Positions 35,709 through 43,834 of a stretch of 64,000 nucleotides of DNA are shown piece by piece. Each line of letters starts with the position of its first letter. The stretch's first letter is position 1. The notes under the pieces are model-generated. The model saw only the letters and a program-made list of their open reading frames with translations. It was not told the origin of the DNA and made no database searches. The position numbers and the translations under genes were made by a program. The DNA is from Alphaproteobacteria bacterium (GTDB lineage: Bacteria > Pseudomonadota > Alphaproteobacteria > Micropepsales > Micropepsaceae): positions 124,001 through 188,000 of the forward strand of contig WGNJ01000001.1 of assembly GCA_016124635.1 (NCBI GenBank), read 5' to 3'.

Positions 35709-36475
35709 CCACGCCGAAGATCCAGCTCAAGGGCGTCACGAAGCGCTTCGGCTCAAAGGTCGTCCTGGACGGCGTCGATCTGACCGTCGAGGCTGGCGAG
35801 TCGCTCGTCATCATCGGCGGCTCGGGCACGGGCAAGTCGGTGACGCTGAAATGTATCCTCGGACTTCTCACGCCCGACAAAGGCTCGATCAAAGTCGACG
35901 GCCAGGAAGTCACCCGCCTCTCGTCGAGCGCGCGCGAGCAGGTCAATCGAAAGTTCGGCATGCTGTTTCAGGGCGCTGCCCTCTTCGACTCCTTGCCGGT
36001 TTGGGAGAACGTCGCATTTGCCCTGATCCAGGGCCGCGGCCTCGGCCGCAGCGAGGCGAAGAAAATAGCGCTGGAAAAGCTCGCCAAGGTCGGGCTCACC
36101 AAAGACGTCGCCGAACTGTCGCCGGCAGAGCTGTCGGGCGGCATGCAAAAGCGCGTCGGTCTGGCTCGTGCTATCGCCGCCGATCCTGAGATCATCTTCT
36201 TCGACGAGCCGACGACCGGTCTGGATCCGATCATGGCCGACGTCATCAACGATCTCATCGTCAAGACCGTGAAGGACATGGGCGTCACCACGCTCTCGAT
36301 CACCCACGACATGGTCTCCGCGCGCAAGATCGCCGACAAGATCGCCATGCTCTACAAGGGCAAGATCATCTGGTGCGGTCCAAAGTCAGAGATCGACCGC
36401 AGTGGCAACGAATTCGTCGATCAATTCATTCACGGCCGTGCCGACGGTCCGATCAAAATGGAAATCGTCCGCTAA
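35705..36475 (+). CDS. mlaF: MlaF-type ABC transporter ATP-binding protein
   Basis: The ATG at 35705 overlaps the mlaE stop and gives 256 residues. Walker A is GGSGTGKS (38-45), the signature LSGGMQKR starts at 143, and Walker B/D-loop is FFDEPTTGLDP (165-175). The C-terminal extension KMEIVR after RADGPI matches MlaF/Mkl proteins. It drives the permease MlaE. Its TAA at 36473-36475 lies one base before the left inverted repeat of the GxxExxY unit. Confidence 0.94.
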   Translation: MTTPKIQLKGVTKRFGSKVVLDGVDLTVEAGESLVIIGGSGTGKSVTLKCILGLLTPDKGSIKVDGQEVTRLSSSAREQVNRKFGMLFQGAALFDSLPVWENVAFALIQGRGLGRSEAKKIALEKLAKVGLTKDVAELSPAELSGGMQKRVGLARAIAADPEIIFFDEPTTGLDPIMADVINDLIVKTVKDMGVTTLSITHDMVSARKIADKIAMLYKGKIIWCGPKSEIDRSGNEFVDQFIHGRADGPIKMEIVR

Positions 36476-36476
36476 G

Positions 36477-36506
36477 ATCGAACCACGAAGACACAACGGC
36501 ACAAAA
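36477..36506 (+). repeat. left inverted repeat of GxxExxY unit
   Basis: These 30 bases, with the core ACCACGAAGACACAACGG, match the reverse complement of 36965-36994 at 28 of 30 positions. The two mismatches are C/T changes. The repeat begins one base after the mlaF stop. The arms are far too long to occur by chance. Confidence 0.93.
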
Positions 36507-36543
36507 GAAACTAGCGCCGCTACGCGCATTTTGGATGCCTTGT

Positions 36544-36941
36544 ATGGCCGGCGAAATACTACCGATCCCAGCCGAGACAGAGCGCATCGCCAGTATCGTC
36601 GTTGACTCTGGCTTCCAGGTTCATAGAGCGCTCGGACCGGGTTTGCTCGAGTCGGCTTACGAAACTGCCTTGCCTATGAAATTCAAAGTCGAGGATTGGC
36701 CGTCGAACGGCAGGTCGCTCTGCCTATCCGATACAAGGAGGTTACGCTCGATGCGGGTTATCGCATCGATTTACGCATCGAATCCTGCGTGATTGTTGAA
36801 CTCAAAGCCGTGGAGGCGCTGCTTCCAGTGCATCAAGCCCAACTCCTGACTCACCTCCGATTGTCAGGATGTCGATTGGGATTCCTGATGAACTTCCACG
36901 TGGCAACTTTCAAATCCGGGCTCAAACGTATGGCCTTGTGA
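36544..36941 (+). pseudogene. GxxExxY family protein (PD-(D/E)XK nuclease-like), frameshifted
   Basis: The first part, from the ATG at 36544, reads to GPGLLESAYE and contains the namesake GxxExxY motif. Around 36664-36666 one base seems to be missing: after it the frame continues as CLAYEIQSRGLAVERQVALP to GLKRMAL and the stop at 36939-36941. Joined, the product is about 132 residues, normal for the family. Nuclease-type residues sit in YRID and VELKAVE (Asp and ExK). The two parts overlap without a slippery run, so this is a decayed gene or a sequencing error. Flanked by inverted repeats. Confidence 0.85.
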
Positions 36942-36964
36942 TTTTCCGCGCGAAGCGCCCTATA

Positions 36965-36994
36965 TTTCGTGCCGTCGTGTCTTCGTGGTTCGAT
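36965..36994 (-). repeat. right inverted repeat of GxxExxY unit
   Basis: Inverted copy of 36477-36506 (28 of 30 positions), with core CCGTCGTGTCTTCGTGGT. It ends 11 nt before the radA start codon at 37006, so it now forms the radA leader. No clear ribosome-binding site follows it. Confidence 0.93.
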
Positions 36995-37005
36995 TTCTCT
37001 CTGTC

Positions 37006-38370
37006 ATGGCCAAAGTCGCAATTCGATATGTTTGCCAATCCTGCGGCGCCGCCTACCCAAAGTGGAACGGTAAGTGCGACGCCTGCGGCGCTTGGAATTC
37101 GCTGAGTGAGGAAGCCGACGTGCCGGCGACGCCGCCGGGCGGAGGCGTAGGCTCGCCACGCGGCGGGCGCGTCATTCAGCTCGAGGCGGTCACCGGCACG
37201 TCGGCACCGCCACCGCGCCTGCTTTCCGGCATCGCGGAGTTCGACCGCGTGTGCGGCGGCGGTCTCGTGCCGGGCTGCGCCCTGCTCGTGGGCGGCGACC
37301 CAGGCATCGGCAAGTCGACGCTGCTCTTGCAAGCGATGACGGCGCTTTCGAAAAAGGGCCTCGCAACCATCTACATCTCCGGCGAAGAAGGCATTGAGCA
37401 GACGCGGCTACGGGCCAAGCGCCTGGGTCTCGAAGCCAGTCAGACGAAACTCGCCGCCGAAACATCGCTCAGGGACATCCTCGCCACCCTCGAATCCGCG
37501 GCGCCTCCCGCGGCACTGGTGGTCGATTCCATCCAAACGCTTTGGTCAGACAACATCGAGGCCGCGCCCGGAACCGTGAGCCAGGTTCGGGCCTGCGCCC
37601 AGGATCTCATCCGCTACGCCAAGAAGCGGGGCACGGCCCTCATCCTCATCGGCCACGTCACCAAGGACGGTCAGATCGCAGGCCCCCGCGTTGTCGAGCA
37701 TATGGTCGATGCCGTGCTCTACTTCGAAGGCGAGCGCGGCCATCAGTTCCGCATCCTGCGCGCGGTGAAGAACCGCTTCGGTCCAACGGATGAGATCGGC
37801 GTCTTCGAGATGACCGGTGAGGGCCTCAGCGAAGTTGCAAACCCCTCTGCCCTCTTCCTTGGACCGAAGGAAGCGCGTGCCTCAGGGGCCGCCGTATTCG
37901 CAGGCATTGAGGGAACGCGCCCCCTTCTCGTCGAGATCCAGGCCCTCGTGGCGCCCGCCGGCTATGGCGCGCCGCGGCGCGCTGTCGTCGGATGGGATTC
38001 CGCGCGCCTTGCCATGGTTCTGGCCGTGCTCGACGCGCGCGCCGAGCTCGGAATCTCAGGGCACGACGTCTATCTCAATGTCGCCGGTGGTTTGCGAATC
38101 AGCGAGCCGGCAGCCGACCTCGCCGCCGCCGGTGCGCTGGTATCGTCGCTACTCGGCGTTGTCGTTCCCTCCGACTGCGTGCTCTTCGGCGAAATAAGTC
38201 TCTCCGGAACCGTGCGCCCAGTTGGCCAGACCGAGGCCCGCTTGAAAGAGGCGCAGAAGCTCGGCTTCAAACGCGCGCTGGTGCCTCCTGGCGTCAACGG
38301 GCCGCAGGGGCTCGCCCTAATGCCAGTAGCGACCGTAGCCGGCTTGGTCGATAGGTTGCGCGCCATCTGA
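37006..38370 (+). CDS. radA: DNA repair protein RadA
   Basis: From the ATG at 37006 the product has 454 residues. A four-cysteine zinc finger (Cys10, Cys13, Cys24, Cys27) opens the protein, then Walker A GGDPGIGKST (96-105), the RadA-specific KNRFG motif, and a Lon-like C-terminal domain (GHDVYLNVAGGLRISEPA). RadA promotes branch migration in recombinational repair. Its leader consists of the right inverted repeat and TTTCTCTCTGTC with no Shine-Dalgarno sequence. Confidence 0.97.
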   Translation: MAKVAIRYVCQSCGAAYPKWNGKCDACGAWNSLSEEADVPATPPGGGVGSPRGGRVIQLEAVTGTSAPPPRLLSGIAEFDRVCGGGLVPGCALLVGGDPGIGKSTLLLQAMTALSKKGLATIYISGEEGIEQTRLRAKRLGLEASQTKLAAETSLRDILATLESAAPPAALVVDSIQTLWSDNIEAAPGTVSQVRACAQDLIRYAKKRGTALILIGHVTKDGQIAGPRVVEHMVDAVLYFEGERGHQFRILRAVKNRFGPTDEIGVFEMTGEGLSEVANPSALFLGPKEARASGAAVFAGIEGTRPLLVEIQALVAPAGYGAPRRAVVGWDSARLAMVLAVLDARAELGISGHDVYLNVAGGLRISEPAADLAAAGALVSSLLGVVVPSDCVLFGEISLSGTVRPVGQTEARLKEAQKLGFKRALVPPGVNGPQGLALMPVATVAGLVDRLRAI

Positions 38371-38442
38371 AAGTGTTTACGCGCATTAACCCAGTCACCT
38401 GGCAGGCATGGTAGAATTTCATCAGACGATGGAGGGTTTCCG

Positions 38443-39138
38443 CTGACTGCTGTTGATTTCGCTGTGCTCGGAGTCCTTCTGATATCGGGGCTCCTCGCGA
38501 CCTACAGAGGTTTCTTGAACGAGACCCTGTCGATTGTCGCGTATGCGGCTGCGGCAGTCGGAGCGGTTGTTTTTGCGCCCCTCCTCAAGCCTCTGGCTCA
38601 TTCGGTTGTGGGGCCAGATTGGCTCGCCACGGGACTAAGTCTTGTCGGCCTGTTCCTCGTCCTGCTTATCCCGCTGTCCTTCATCAGCTTCCGCATTTCG
38701 GAGGCGGTTCAGGGCTCTCCGATCGGTCCACTCGATCGATCGCTCGGGTTCGTCTTCGGGGTGGCGCGAGGCTTGGTAATCGTGGGCGCGGCCTATCTGG
38801 TGTTCAGCCTCCTCGCCCCACCGAAAGACCATCCAGATTGGATCAAGGACGCGCGCCTCCTCCCCGTGGTCAAAGGGACGGCGGAAGTCCTGCGCTCGCT
38901 CGGCGGGCACAAGGACAAGAACCTTGCCGACGGCAAGGATAACAAGCACGAGCGCGACACCGTGACCGCCGCAGACGTCGAACAGCAGCAGTCAACGACA
39001 AAGCCCGGAAAACCGGCTCATCTCAGTACGGTCAGCAACGACAGACATGAGGGTGGTGGGGATTCGGGCAAAACCTATGGCGATAGCGACCGCCGCGCAC
39101 TAGATCAGCTCGTACACTCTGCTAATAAGCCGCAATGA
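38443..39138 (+). CDS. cvpA: CvpA family membrane protein
   Basis: CvpA-type four-helix membrane protein of about 231 residues (TM segments about 8-25, 32-51, 65-86 and 106-126) with FLNETLSIVAYAAAAVGA and a soluble charged C-terminal tail. The start is unclear: relatives begin M-P-L-T-x-x-D, but here the Met position is TTT. CTG at 38443 follows GGAGGG with 6-nt spacing; GTG at 38464 is the next standard start (224 residues) but lacks a ribosome-binding site. CvpA proteins are linked to envelope maintenance and purF-locus colicin V production. The end overlaps purF (ATGA). Confidence 0.85.
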   Translation: MTAVDFAVLGVLLISGLLATYRGFLNETLSIVAYAAAAVGAVVFAPLLKPLAHSVVGPDWLATGLSLVGLFLVLLIPLSFISFRISEAVQGSPIGPLDRSLGFVFGVARGLVIVGAAYLVFSLLAPPKDHPDWIKDARLLPVVKGTAEVLRSLGGHKDKNLADGKDNKHERDTVTAADVEQQQSTTKPGKPAHLSTVSNDRHEGGGDSGKTYGDSDRRALDQLVHSANKPQ

Positions 39139-40598
39139 TGCACGACATGACCAACGATCCCCTTGCGGACGACAAGCTCCGCGAGGAATGCGGAATCTTT
39201 GGCATTTGGGGAAAGCCGCAGGCTGCAGCCTTCGCGGCTCTCGGTCTTCACGCCCTCCAGCATCGCGGACAAGAAGCCGCCGGCATCGTCACCTATGACG
39301 GCGAGCAGTTCAGCATGGAGCGCCAGGAGGGTCTGGTCGGCGACATCTTCAGCGTCGGTAGCTCGGTCGAAAAGCTCACCGGCAGCGCAGCCATCGGTCA
39401 CGTCCGTTACTCGACGACCGGCGGTTCGCTCCGCCGCAACATTCAACCGTTCTTCGCCGACGTCGCAGGAGGCGGTATCGCCGTCGCGCACAACGGCAAC
39501 CTGACCAACGCCGTCGCGCTCCGCCAACGCCTGGTCCGCAATGGCTCGATCTTCTATTCGACCTCCGACACGGAGTGCATCGTTCATCTCGTGGCGACGA
39601 GCACGGCGGGACGTATCGTCGACCGCCTGATCGATGCACTGAAGCAAGTCGAAGGCGCATATTCGCTCGTCGCTTTGACGCGCAAGAAACTGATCGGCGT
39701 GCGCGATCCGCTCGGTGTCCGCCCGCTCGTCATCGGCAAGGTCGACGATTGCTACGTTCTCGCCTCGGAGACCTGCGCGCTAGATATCATCGATGCCGAG
39801 TTTGTCCGTGACGTAAGGCCGGGCGAGATGGTCGTGATCTCCGACGACGGCTTGGAGTCCTATCAGCCGTTCCCGCCGCAACGCGCCCGCTTCTGTGTGT
39901 TCGAGTACATCTACTTCGCCAGGCCCGACAGTATGATCGATGGCCTGAGTGTCTACGATGTACGCAAAGCCATCGGCGCCGAGCTTGCGCGTGAGTCACC
40001 GGTGCCCGCCGACGTCGTTGTGCCGGTGCCGGACTCGGGTGTCCCGGCATCCATCGGTTATGCCGAAGCGGCTCGCTTACCGTTCGAGCTCGGCATCATT
40101 CGCAATCACTACGTCGGCCGGACCTTCATCGAACCTGCCGATCACATCCGCCACTTGGGCGTGAAGCTCAAGCACAACGCGAACCGCGGCCAACTGAAGG
40201 GCAAGCGCGTCGTCCTCGTCGACGACTCCATCGTGCGCGGCACGACCTCGAAGAAAATCATCAAGATGGTGCGCGATGCTGGCGCCGCCGAAGTGCATAT
40301 GCGCATCGCAAGCCCGCCGACGACGGACTCCTGTTTCTACGGCGTCGACACGCCGGAGAAGAAGAACCTCCTCGCCGCCAACTATACGGTCGACGAAATG
40401 TGCCGCCTCATCGGCGCTGACTCGCTGAACTTCATTTCGATCAACGGCCTTTACCGCGCCATGCGCCAGAAAGGCCGCGACAACGCGACCACGCGCTATT
40501 GCGACGCCTGCTTCACCGGCGATTACCCGACGACGCTGACGGATCGCGACGGCGAAGGACAAGGTCAGCTCTCGCTGCTGGCGCACGCCGGCTCATGA
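39135..40598 (+). CDS. purF: amidophosphoribosyltransferase
   Basis: A 487-residue enzyme of purine synthesis that makes phosphoribosylamine from PRPP and glutamine. Nucleophile Cys19 appears in REECGIFGIWG after a short propeptide-like leader. The glutaminase domain has HVRYSTTGGS and VAHNGNLTN; the PRPP site is VVLVDDSIVRGTTS. Late cysteines (CFYGVDTP, CRLIGAD, CDACF) could match the Fe-S cluster type of PurF. Coupled to cvpA and to the following SDR by ATGA overlaps. Confidence 0.96.
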   Translation: MMHDMTNDPLADDKLREECGIFGIWGKPQAAAFAALGLHALQHRGQEAAGIVTYDGEQFSMERQEGLVGDIFSVGSSVEKLTGSAAIGHVRYSTTGGSLRRNIQPFFADVAGGGIAVAHNGNLTNAVALRQRLVRNGSIFYSTSDTECIVHLVATSTAGRIVDRLIDALKQVEGAYSLVALTRKKLIGVRDPLGVRPLVIGKVDDCYVLASETCALDIIDAEFVRDVRPGEMVVISDDGLESYQPFPPQRARFCVFEYIYFARPDSMIDGLSVYDVRKAIGAELARESPVPADVVVPVPDSGVPASIGYAEAARLPFELGIIRNHYVGRTFIEPADHIRHLGVKLKHNANRGQLKGKRVVLVDDSIVRGTTSKKIIKMVRDAGAAEVHMRIASPPTTDSCFYGVDTPEKKNLLAANYTVDEMCRLIGADSLNFISINGLYRAMRQKGRDNATTRYCDACFTGDYPTTLTDRDGEGQGQLSLLAHAGS

Positions 40599-41326
40599 CA
40601 TCGTCGGTTGGGCGGCTCGCCGGCCGCGTTGCGCTTGTCACGGGCGCGTCGCGTGGCATCGGCCGCGCCATCGCGCTCGAGCTCGCGCGCCAAGGCGCGC
40701 ACGTCATCGCGCTTGCGCGAACCGTCGGCGCCCTCGAAGAGCTCGACGACGAAATCAAAACCTTCGGCGAGAGCGCGACGCTCGTTCCACTCGACCTTCG
40801 CGACGCGGAAGCGCTGCCTCGACTGGCTCAGGCCGTGGCCTCCCGCTGGAACAAGCTCGACATTCTGATCGGCAACGCGGGAGTCCTCGGCAAACTGACG
40901 CCGCTGGCGCATTTGGATGAGAAGACCTGGGCGCAGGCGTGGGACGTCAACGTCACCGCCAACTGGCGCCTTATCCGCGCCTTCGACGTCCTGCTGAAGC
41001 GTTCGGACGCCGGTCGCGCTTTATTCGTCACCTCCGGCCGGGCCGAGCGTTTCGTGGCATATTGGGGCATCTATGCGGCGACGAAGGCCGCGCTCAACGC
41101 ACTGGTCAAAACTTACGCTGCCGAGTGCGCCACGACCAACGTGCGCGCCAATCTGCTGAGCCCGGGACGCGTGCGGACCGCGATGCGCCGCGATGCCTTT
41201 CCCGGCGAGAATCCGGAAACGCTGCCGGCGCCTGAGGAGATTGCGCCGGCCGCCGTCGAACTGGTTTTGCCGACGGAGACGCGCAACGGCGACGTCATCA
41301 ATCTCCAAGAACGCATCGAGCAGTAA
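40595..41326 (+). CDS. SDR family oxidoreductase downstream of purF
   Basis: The ATG at 40595 overlaps the purF stop and gives 243 residues. TGASRGIG (16-23) binds the cofactor and NAGVLG lies about 90. The catalytic YAATK with an upstream Ser is present (IYAATKAALNALVK). An SDR right after purF is common in Rhizobiales genomes, its substrate unknown. It ends 3 nt from the convergent GFA gene. Confidence 0.9.
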   Translation: MTSSVGRLAGRVALVTGASRGIGRAIALELARQGAHVIALARTVGALEELDDEIKTFGESATLVPLDLRDAEALPRLAQAVASRWNKLDILIGNAGVLGKLTPLAHLDEKTWAQAWDVNVTANWRLIRAFDVLLKRSDAGRALFVTSGRAERFVAYWGIYAATKAALNALVKTYAAECATTNVRANLLSPGRVRTAMRRDAFPGENPETLPAPEEIAPAAVELVLPTETRNGDVINLQERIEQ

Positions 41327-41329
41327 CAG

Positions 41330-41710
41330 CTACGGCAGTGCGCGGCCGTGAACACGTCGCACCTGGACCGCGTCAAGGTCGACGTCGTCGAGGCATCGAA
41401 CGTTTACCGCCCAGCCCGAAAACTCGGGCAAGCCTTGCGCTTTCTCCTCCGGCGTCAGCTGCCGCGGTCGCCTGAACGGAAGGATGCCGCAAATCGGGCA
41501 GAAGTAGTCTTCTGCAGTACGGCTATGCCACTGATAGAGCGTCAAATCGCTGAGCGGCGTCAGGATGCGCAGCTGATCATTTTCGACGCGGTGAATGAGC
41601 GCCCCGCGCTTCCGACAAATCGAACAGTCGCACGATCGGACGTGCGTGAGGTCCATGTCGACTTCAAAGCGCACATGGCCGCAATGACATGAGCCCGTGT
41701 AAGTCTTCAT
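41330..41710 (-). CDS. GFA family protein
   Basis: The ATG at 41710 (ATGA overlap with alkD) gives 126 residues. Cysteines follow the zinc pattern: Cys8, Cys10 (SCHCG), Cys27, Cys29, Cys32 (CDCSIC) and Cys70, Cys73 (CPICG). It is a distant paralogue of the GFA gene at 18699. No formaldehyde or glutathione pathway gene adjoins it, so role unknown. It is the last gene of a der-alkD-GFA chain. Confidence 0.88.
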   Translation of the reverse strand: MKTYTGSCHCGHVRFEVDMDLTHVRSCDCSICRKRGALIHRVENDQLRILTPLSDLTLYQWHSRTAEDYFCPICGILPFRRPRQLTPEEKAQGLPEFSGWAVNVRCLDDVDLDAVQVRRVHGRALP

Positions 41711-42444
41711 CACTTCACACCGGCCTTCGCGGAGCGCCGCGCAAGTCGCGCCAGCGTCGCGGGCCGTTTGAGCTGTCGCAAGGCGTCCTTGCCGATCCAC
41801 CGTGCGGAAGCGCTCTCCGATTTCGCCAATCGCTCGGCCACGACTGTCGCAGCATTGTTGAGCTTTGTGCTGCGTTCACCCATCGCCCGCAACGCCCAGT
41901 TGACGCCCTTCTTGACGAAATTGCGCTCATCCGTCGCCGCCCGCTCGATCAACGGCAAGGCGCGCAAGAACGCCGCGTCGTCTGCTTTCTTGTCGTGCAG
42001 CGCCGCAGAGGCCAGCAAGGCGAAGGCCGCGCGCTTGACGAATTCCTCACGCCGCTTCGACCACTGCGCTGCCTTCTTGAAGACGTGCGGCGTTCGATCG
42101 AAAAGCTGAAAACAAGCTGTGTCGCAATCCGCCCAGTTGTTGAAGCTCTTGGCCCACGCATCCATTTGCGCCGGCGTCACCCGCTCGGGTTCGTCGATCA
42201 GCGCCGCGAGAAGGCGCGCCTCGTGCCAGCCTGTCGCCCACAGCGCCAAAGCCAGTTCGTGACTGCGATCGATACTCTTCACCAGCGTCTTCATCGTCGC
42301 CATCGAGACGCCGAACGCTTTCGGTGTCACGATGCCGAAGCGCGCCATGCCGTCGCGGTTCTTCTTCGTGCCGCGCTTCTTCAGCCATGCCAAGATCCGC
42401 GCCACCTCGCTCTTCACGCTCGAAGCGGGCTTGGTCGCGCTCAC
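41710..42444 (-). CDS. DNA alkylation repair protein (AlkD-like)
   Basis: The 244-residue all-helical protein fits the AlkD HEAT-repeat glycosylase family: WATGWHEARLLAALI, NNWADCDTAC, RREEFVKRAAFALLA and FVKKGVNWALRAMG (the pattern around the DNA-binding concave face). It would excise N3- and N7-alkylated purines without base flipping. It overlaps der at the start and the GFA gene at the end by 4 nt each. Confidence 0.88.
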   Translation of the reverse strand: MSATKPASSVKSEVARILAWLKKRGTKKNRDGMARFGIVTPKAFGVSMATMKTLVKSIDRSHELALALWATGWHEARLLAALIDEPERVTPAQMDAWAKSFNNWADCDTACFQLFDRTPHVFKKAAQWSKRREEFVKRAAFALLASAALHDKKADDAAFLRALPLIERAATDERNFVKKGVNWALRAMGERSTKLNNAATVVAERLAKSESASARWIGKDALRQLKRPATLARLARRSAKAGVK

Positions 42445-43796
42445 TTGCGTTTGCCTTTTGCGTAAGGATTCGTCTGCGCCTTCACACGCATGCGGATCGG
42501 AACGCCTTGAAAGCCGAACATTTCGCGCAGGCCGTTGGTGAGATAGCGCGCGTAGTCTCCTGGCAGTTCGCCGGCTTGGTTGGCAAAGATCGCGAATGTC
42601 GGCGGTCGCGTGCGCGCCTGCGTCATATAGCGGATCTTGATACGCCGGCCGCGCGGTGCCGGCGGCGCGTGCCGCTCAAGCGCCGCCTCGAGCCACTCAT
42701 TCAGGCGATGCGTCGCGACGCGCTTGTTCCAAACGGCGTATTGCTGCTGCACGGCCGGCATCAAGCGCTCGATCCCCTCACCTGCCAACGCCGAAAGCGC
42801 CACCAGCGGAACGCCGCGCCACTGCGGCAATAAATCGTCCACGCGCGACTTCAGCGTTCGAAGCGTTTTGACCTTGTCGGTGACCAGGTCCCATTTGTTC
42901 ACCGCGATCACCATCGCGCGCCCTTCGCGCTCGACCATGTCGGCGATCTGCAAGTCCTGCGTCTCGAACGGCGCCAACGCATCGACGACCAGGATCACGA
43001 CTTCCGCCATCTTTATCTCGTCGAGCGCATCGGCGACAGCCAGCTTCTCGAGATCCTCTTCGACGCGCGCCTTGCGCCGCAATCCGGCGGTGTCGATCAA
43101 GCGCACGGGCTGGCCTTGCCACGCCCAGGCGACCGAGACCGCATCGCGTGTGATACCGGCCTCGGGACCGGTGATGGATCGCTGCCGTCCCAGCATACGG
43201 TTGAGCAATGTCGACTTGCCGGCATTCGGCCGGCCCGTGATTGCGATGCTCAACGGCTTCGGCGGCTTGCCTTCCTCGGCTTCGGGGTCTGTTACTGCTT
43301 CGTCGGGCGCCACTGCCTTCAGCGCCTCGTAAAGCTCGTCGAGCCCCGTGCCGTGAGCGGCCGACAGCGCAACCGCCTCACCGAACCCGAGCTCCAGCGC
43401 ATCCTGGAGGTTTCCTTGCGCGACCTTCGTGTCGCATTTGTTGGCCGCCAGGAGCACCGGCTTTTCGGTCTTGCGTAGAAGCCGCGCCACCTGCTTGTCG
43501 ATCGGCGTCACGCCGTCCCGCGCGTCGATGAGGAAGACAATGACGTCCGCGTCGGCGATGGCGGCGTGCGTTTGTGCCTGGATGCGCTCGGCGAGCGAGG
43601 TGTCCTTCGCGTCGTCGAGCCCCGCCGTGTCGAGGACACGAAACGAAAGGTCGAGCAGCTCCGCCTCGCCTTCGCGCCAGTCACGCGTGACGCCGGGCGT
43701 ATTGTCGACGATCGCCGCACGCTTGCGCGTCAGCCGATTGAACAGCGTTGATTTGCCGACATTTGGCCGGCCGACGATCGCGACAGTGAACGGCAT
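42441..43796 (-). CDS. der: ribosome biogenesis GTPase Der (EngA)
   Basis: A 451-residue tandem GTPase. G-domain 1 has GRPNVGKS (9-16), DTAGL and NKCD (119-122). G-domain 2 has GRPNAGKS (188-195), DTAGLRRKARVEE and NKWDLV. A KH-like C-terminal domain ends with YAKGKRK. It acts in 50S maturation. The ATG at 43796 is directly preceded, on the transcript, by a perfect 9-bp hairpin. It follows bamB after 38 nt. Confidence 0.97.
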   Translation of the reverse strand: MPFTVAIVGRPNVGKSTLFNRLTRKRAAIVDNTPGVTRDWREGEAELLDLSFRVLDTAGLDDAKDTSLAERIQAQTHAAIADADVIVFLIDARDGVTPIDKQVARLLRKTEKPVLLAANKCDTKVAQGNLQDALELGFGEAVALSAAHGTGLDELYEALKAVAPDEAVTDPEAEEGKPPKPLSIAITGRPNAGKSTLLNRMLGRQRSITGPEAGITRDAVSVAWAWQGQPVRLIDTAGLRRKARVEEDLEKLAVADALDEIKMAEVVILVVDALAPFETQDLQIADMVEREGRAMVIAVNKWDLVTDKVKTLRTLKSRVDDLLPQWRGVPLVALSALAGEGIERLMPAVQQQYAVWNKRVATHRLNEWLEAALERHAPPAPRGRRIKIRYMTQARTRPPTFAIFANQAGELPGDYARYLTNGLREMFGFQGVPIRMRVKAQTNPYAKGKRK

Positions 43797-43827
43797 CAGG
43801 CGTGCTTATTTCATTGGTGCACGCCTG
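43797..43827 (-). promoter_or_regulatory. intercistronic hairpin abutting the der start codon
   Basis: CAGGCGTGC (43797-43805) and GCACGCCTG (43819-43827) are perfect 9-bp inverted arms with a 13-nt loop. They lie between the bamB stop and the der ATG, touching the ATG. No T-run follows, so this is more likely a translation-control or mRNA-processing structure than a terminator. Confidence 0.5.
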
Positions 43828-43834
43828 GCCAGAC

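Larger units (their letters stand above)
36477..36994. mobile_element. putative small insertion unit: inverted repeats plus PD-(D/E)XK-type gene
   Basis: The 518-bp unit fills the entire mlaF-radA gap. It consists of a left repeat (36477-36506), a single GxxExxY-family gene with a frameshift, and a right repeat (36965-36994). There is no transposase. Neighbours on both sides belong to a conserved housekeeping block, which suggests insertion into an older intergenic space. I find no target-site duplication next to the repeats, so the mode of movement is unknown. Mobility is inferred, not shown. Confidence 0.45.

Noticed and set aside
36470-37000. Target-site duplication flanking the GxxExxY unit
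   Set aside because: Bases just outside the two repeats do not match each other beyond 1-2 positions.
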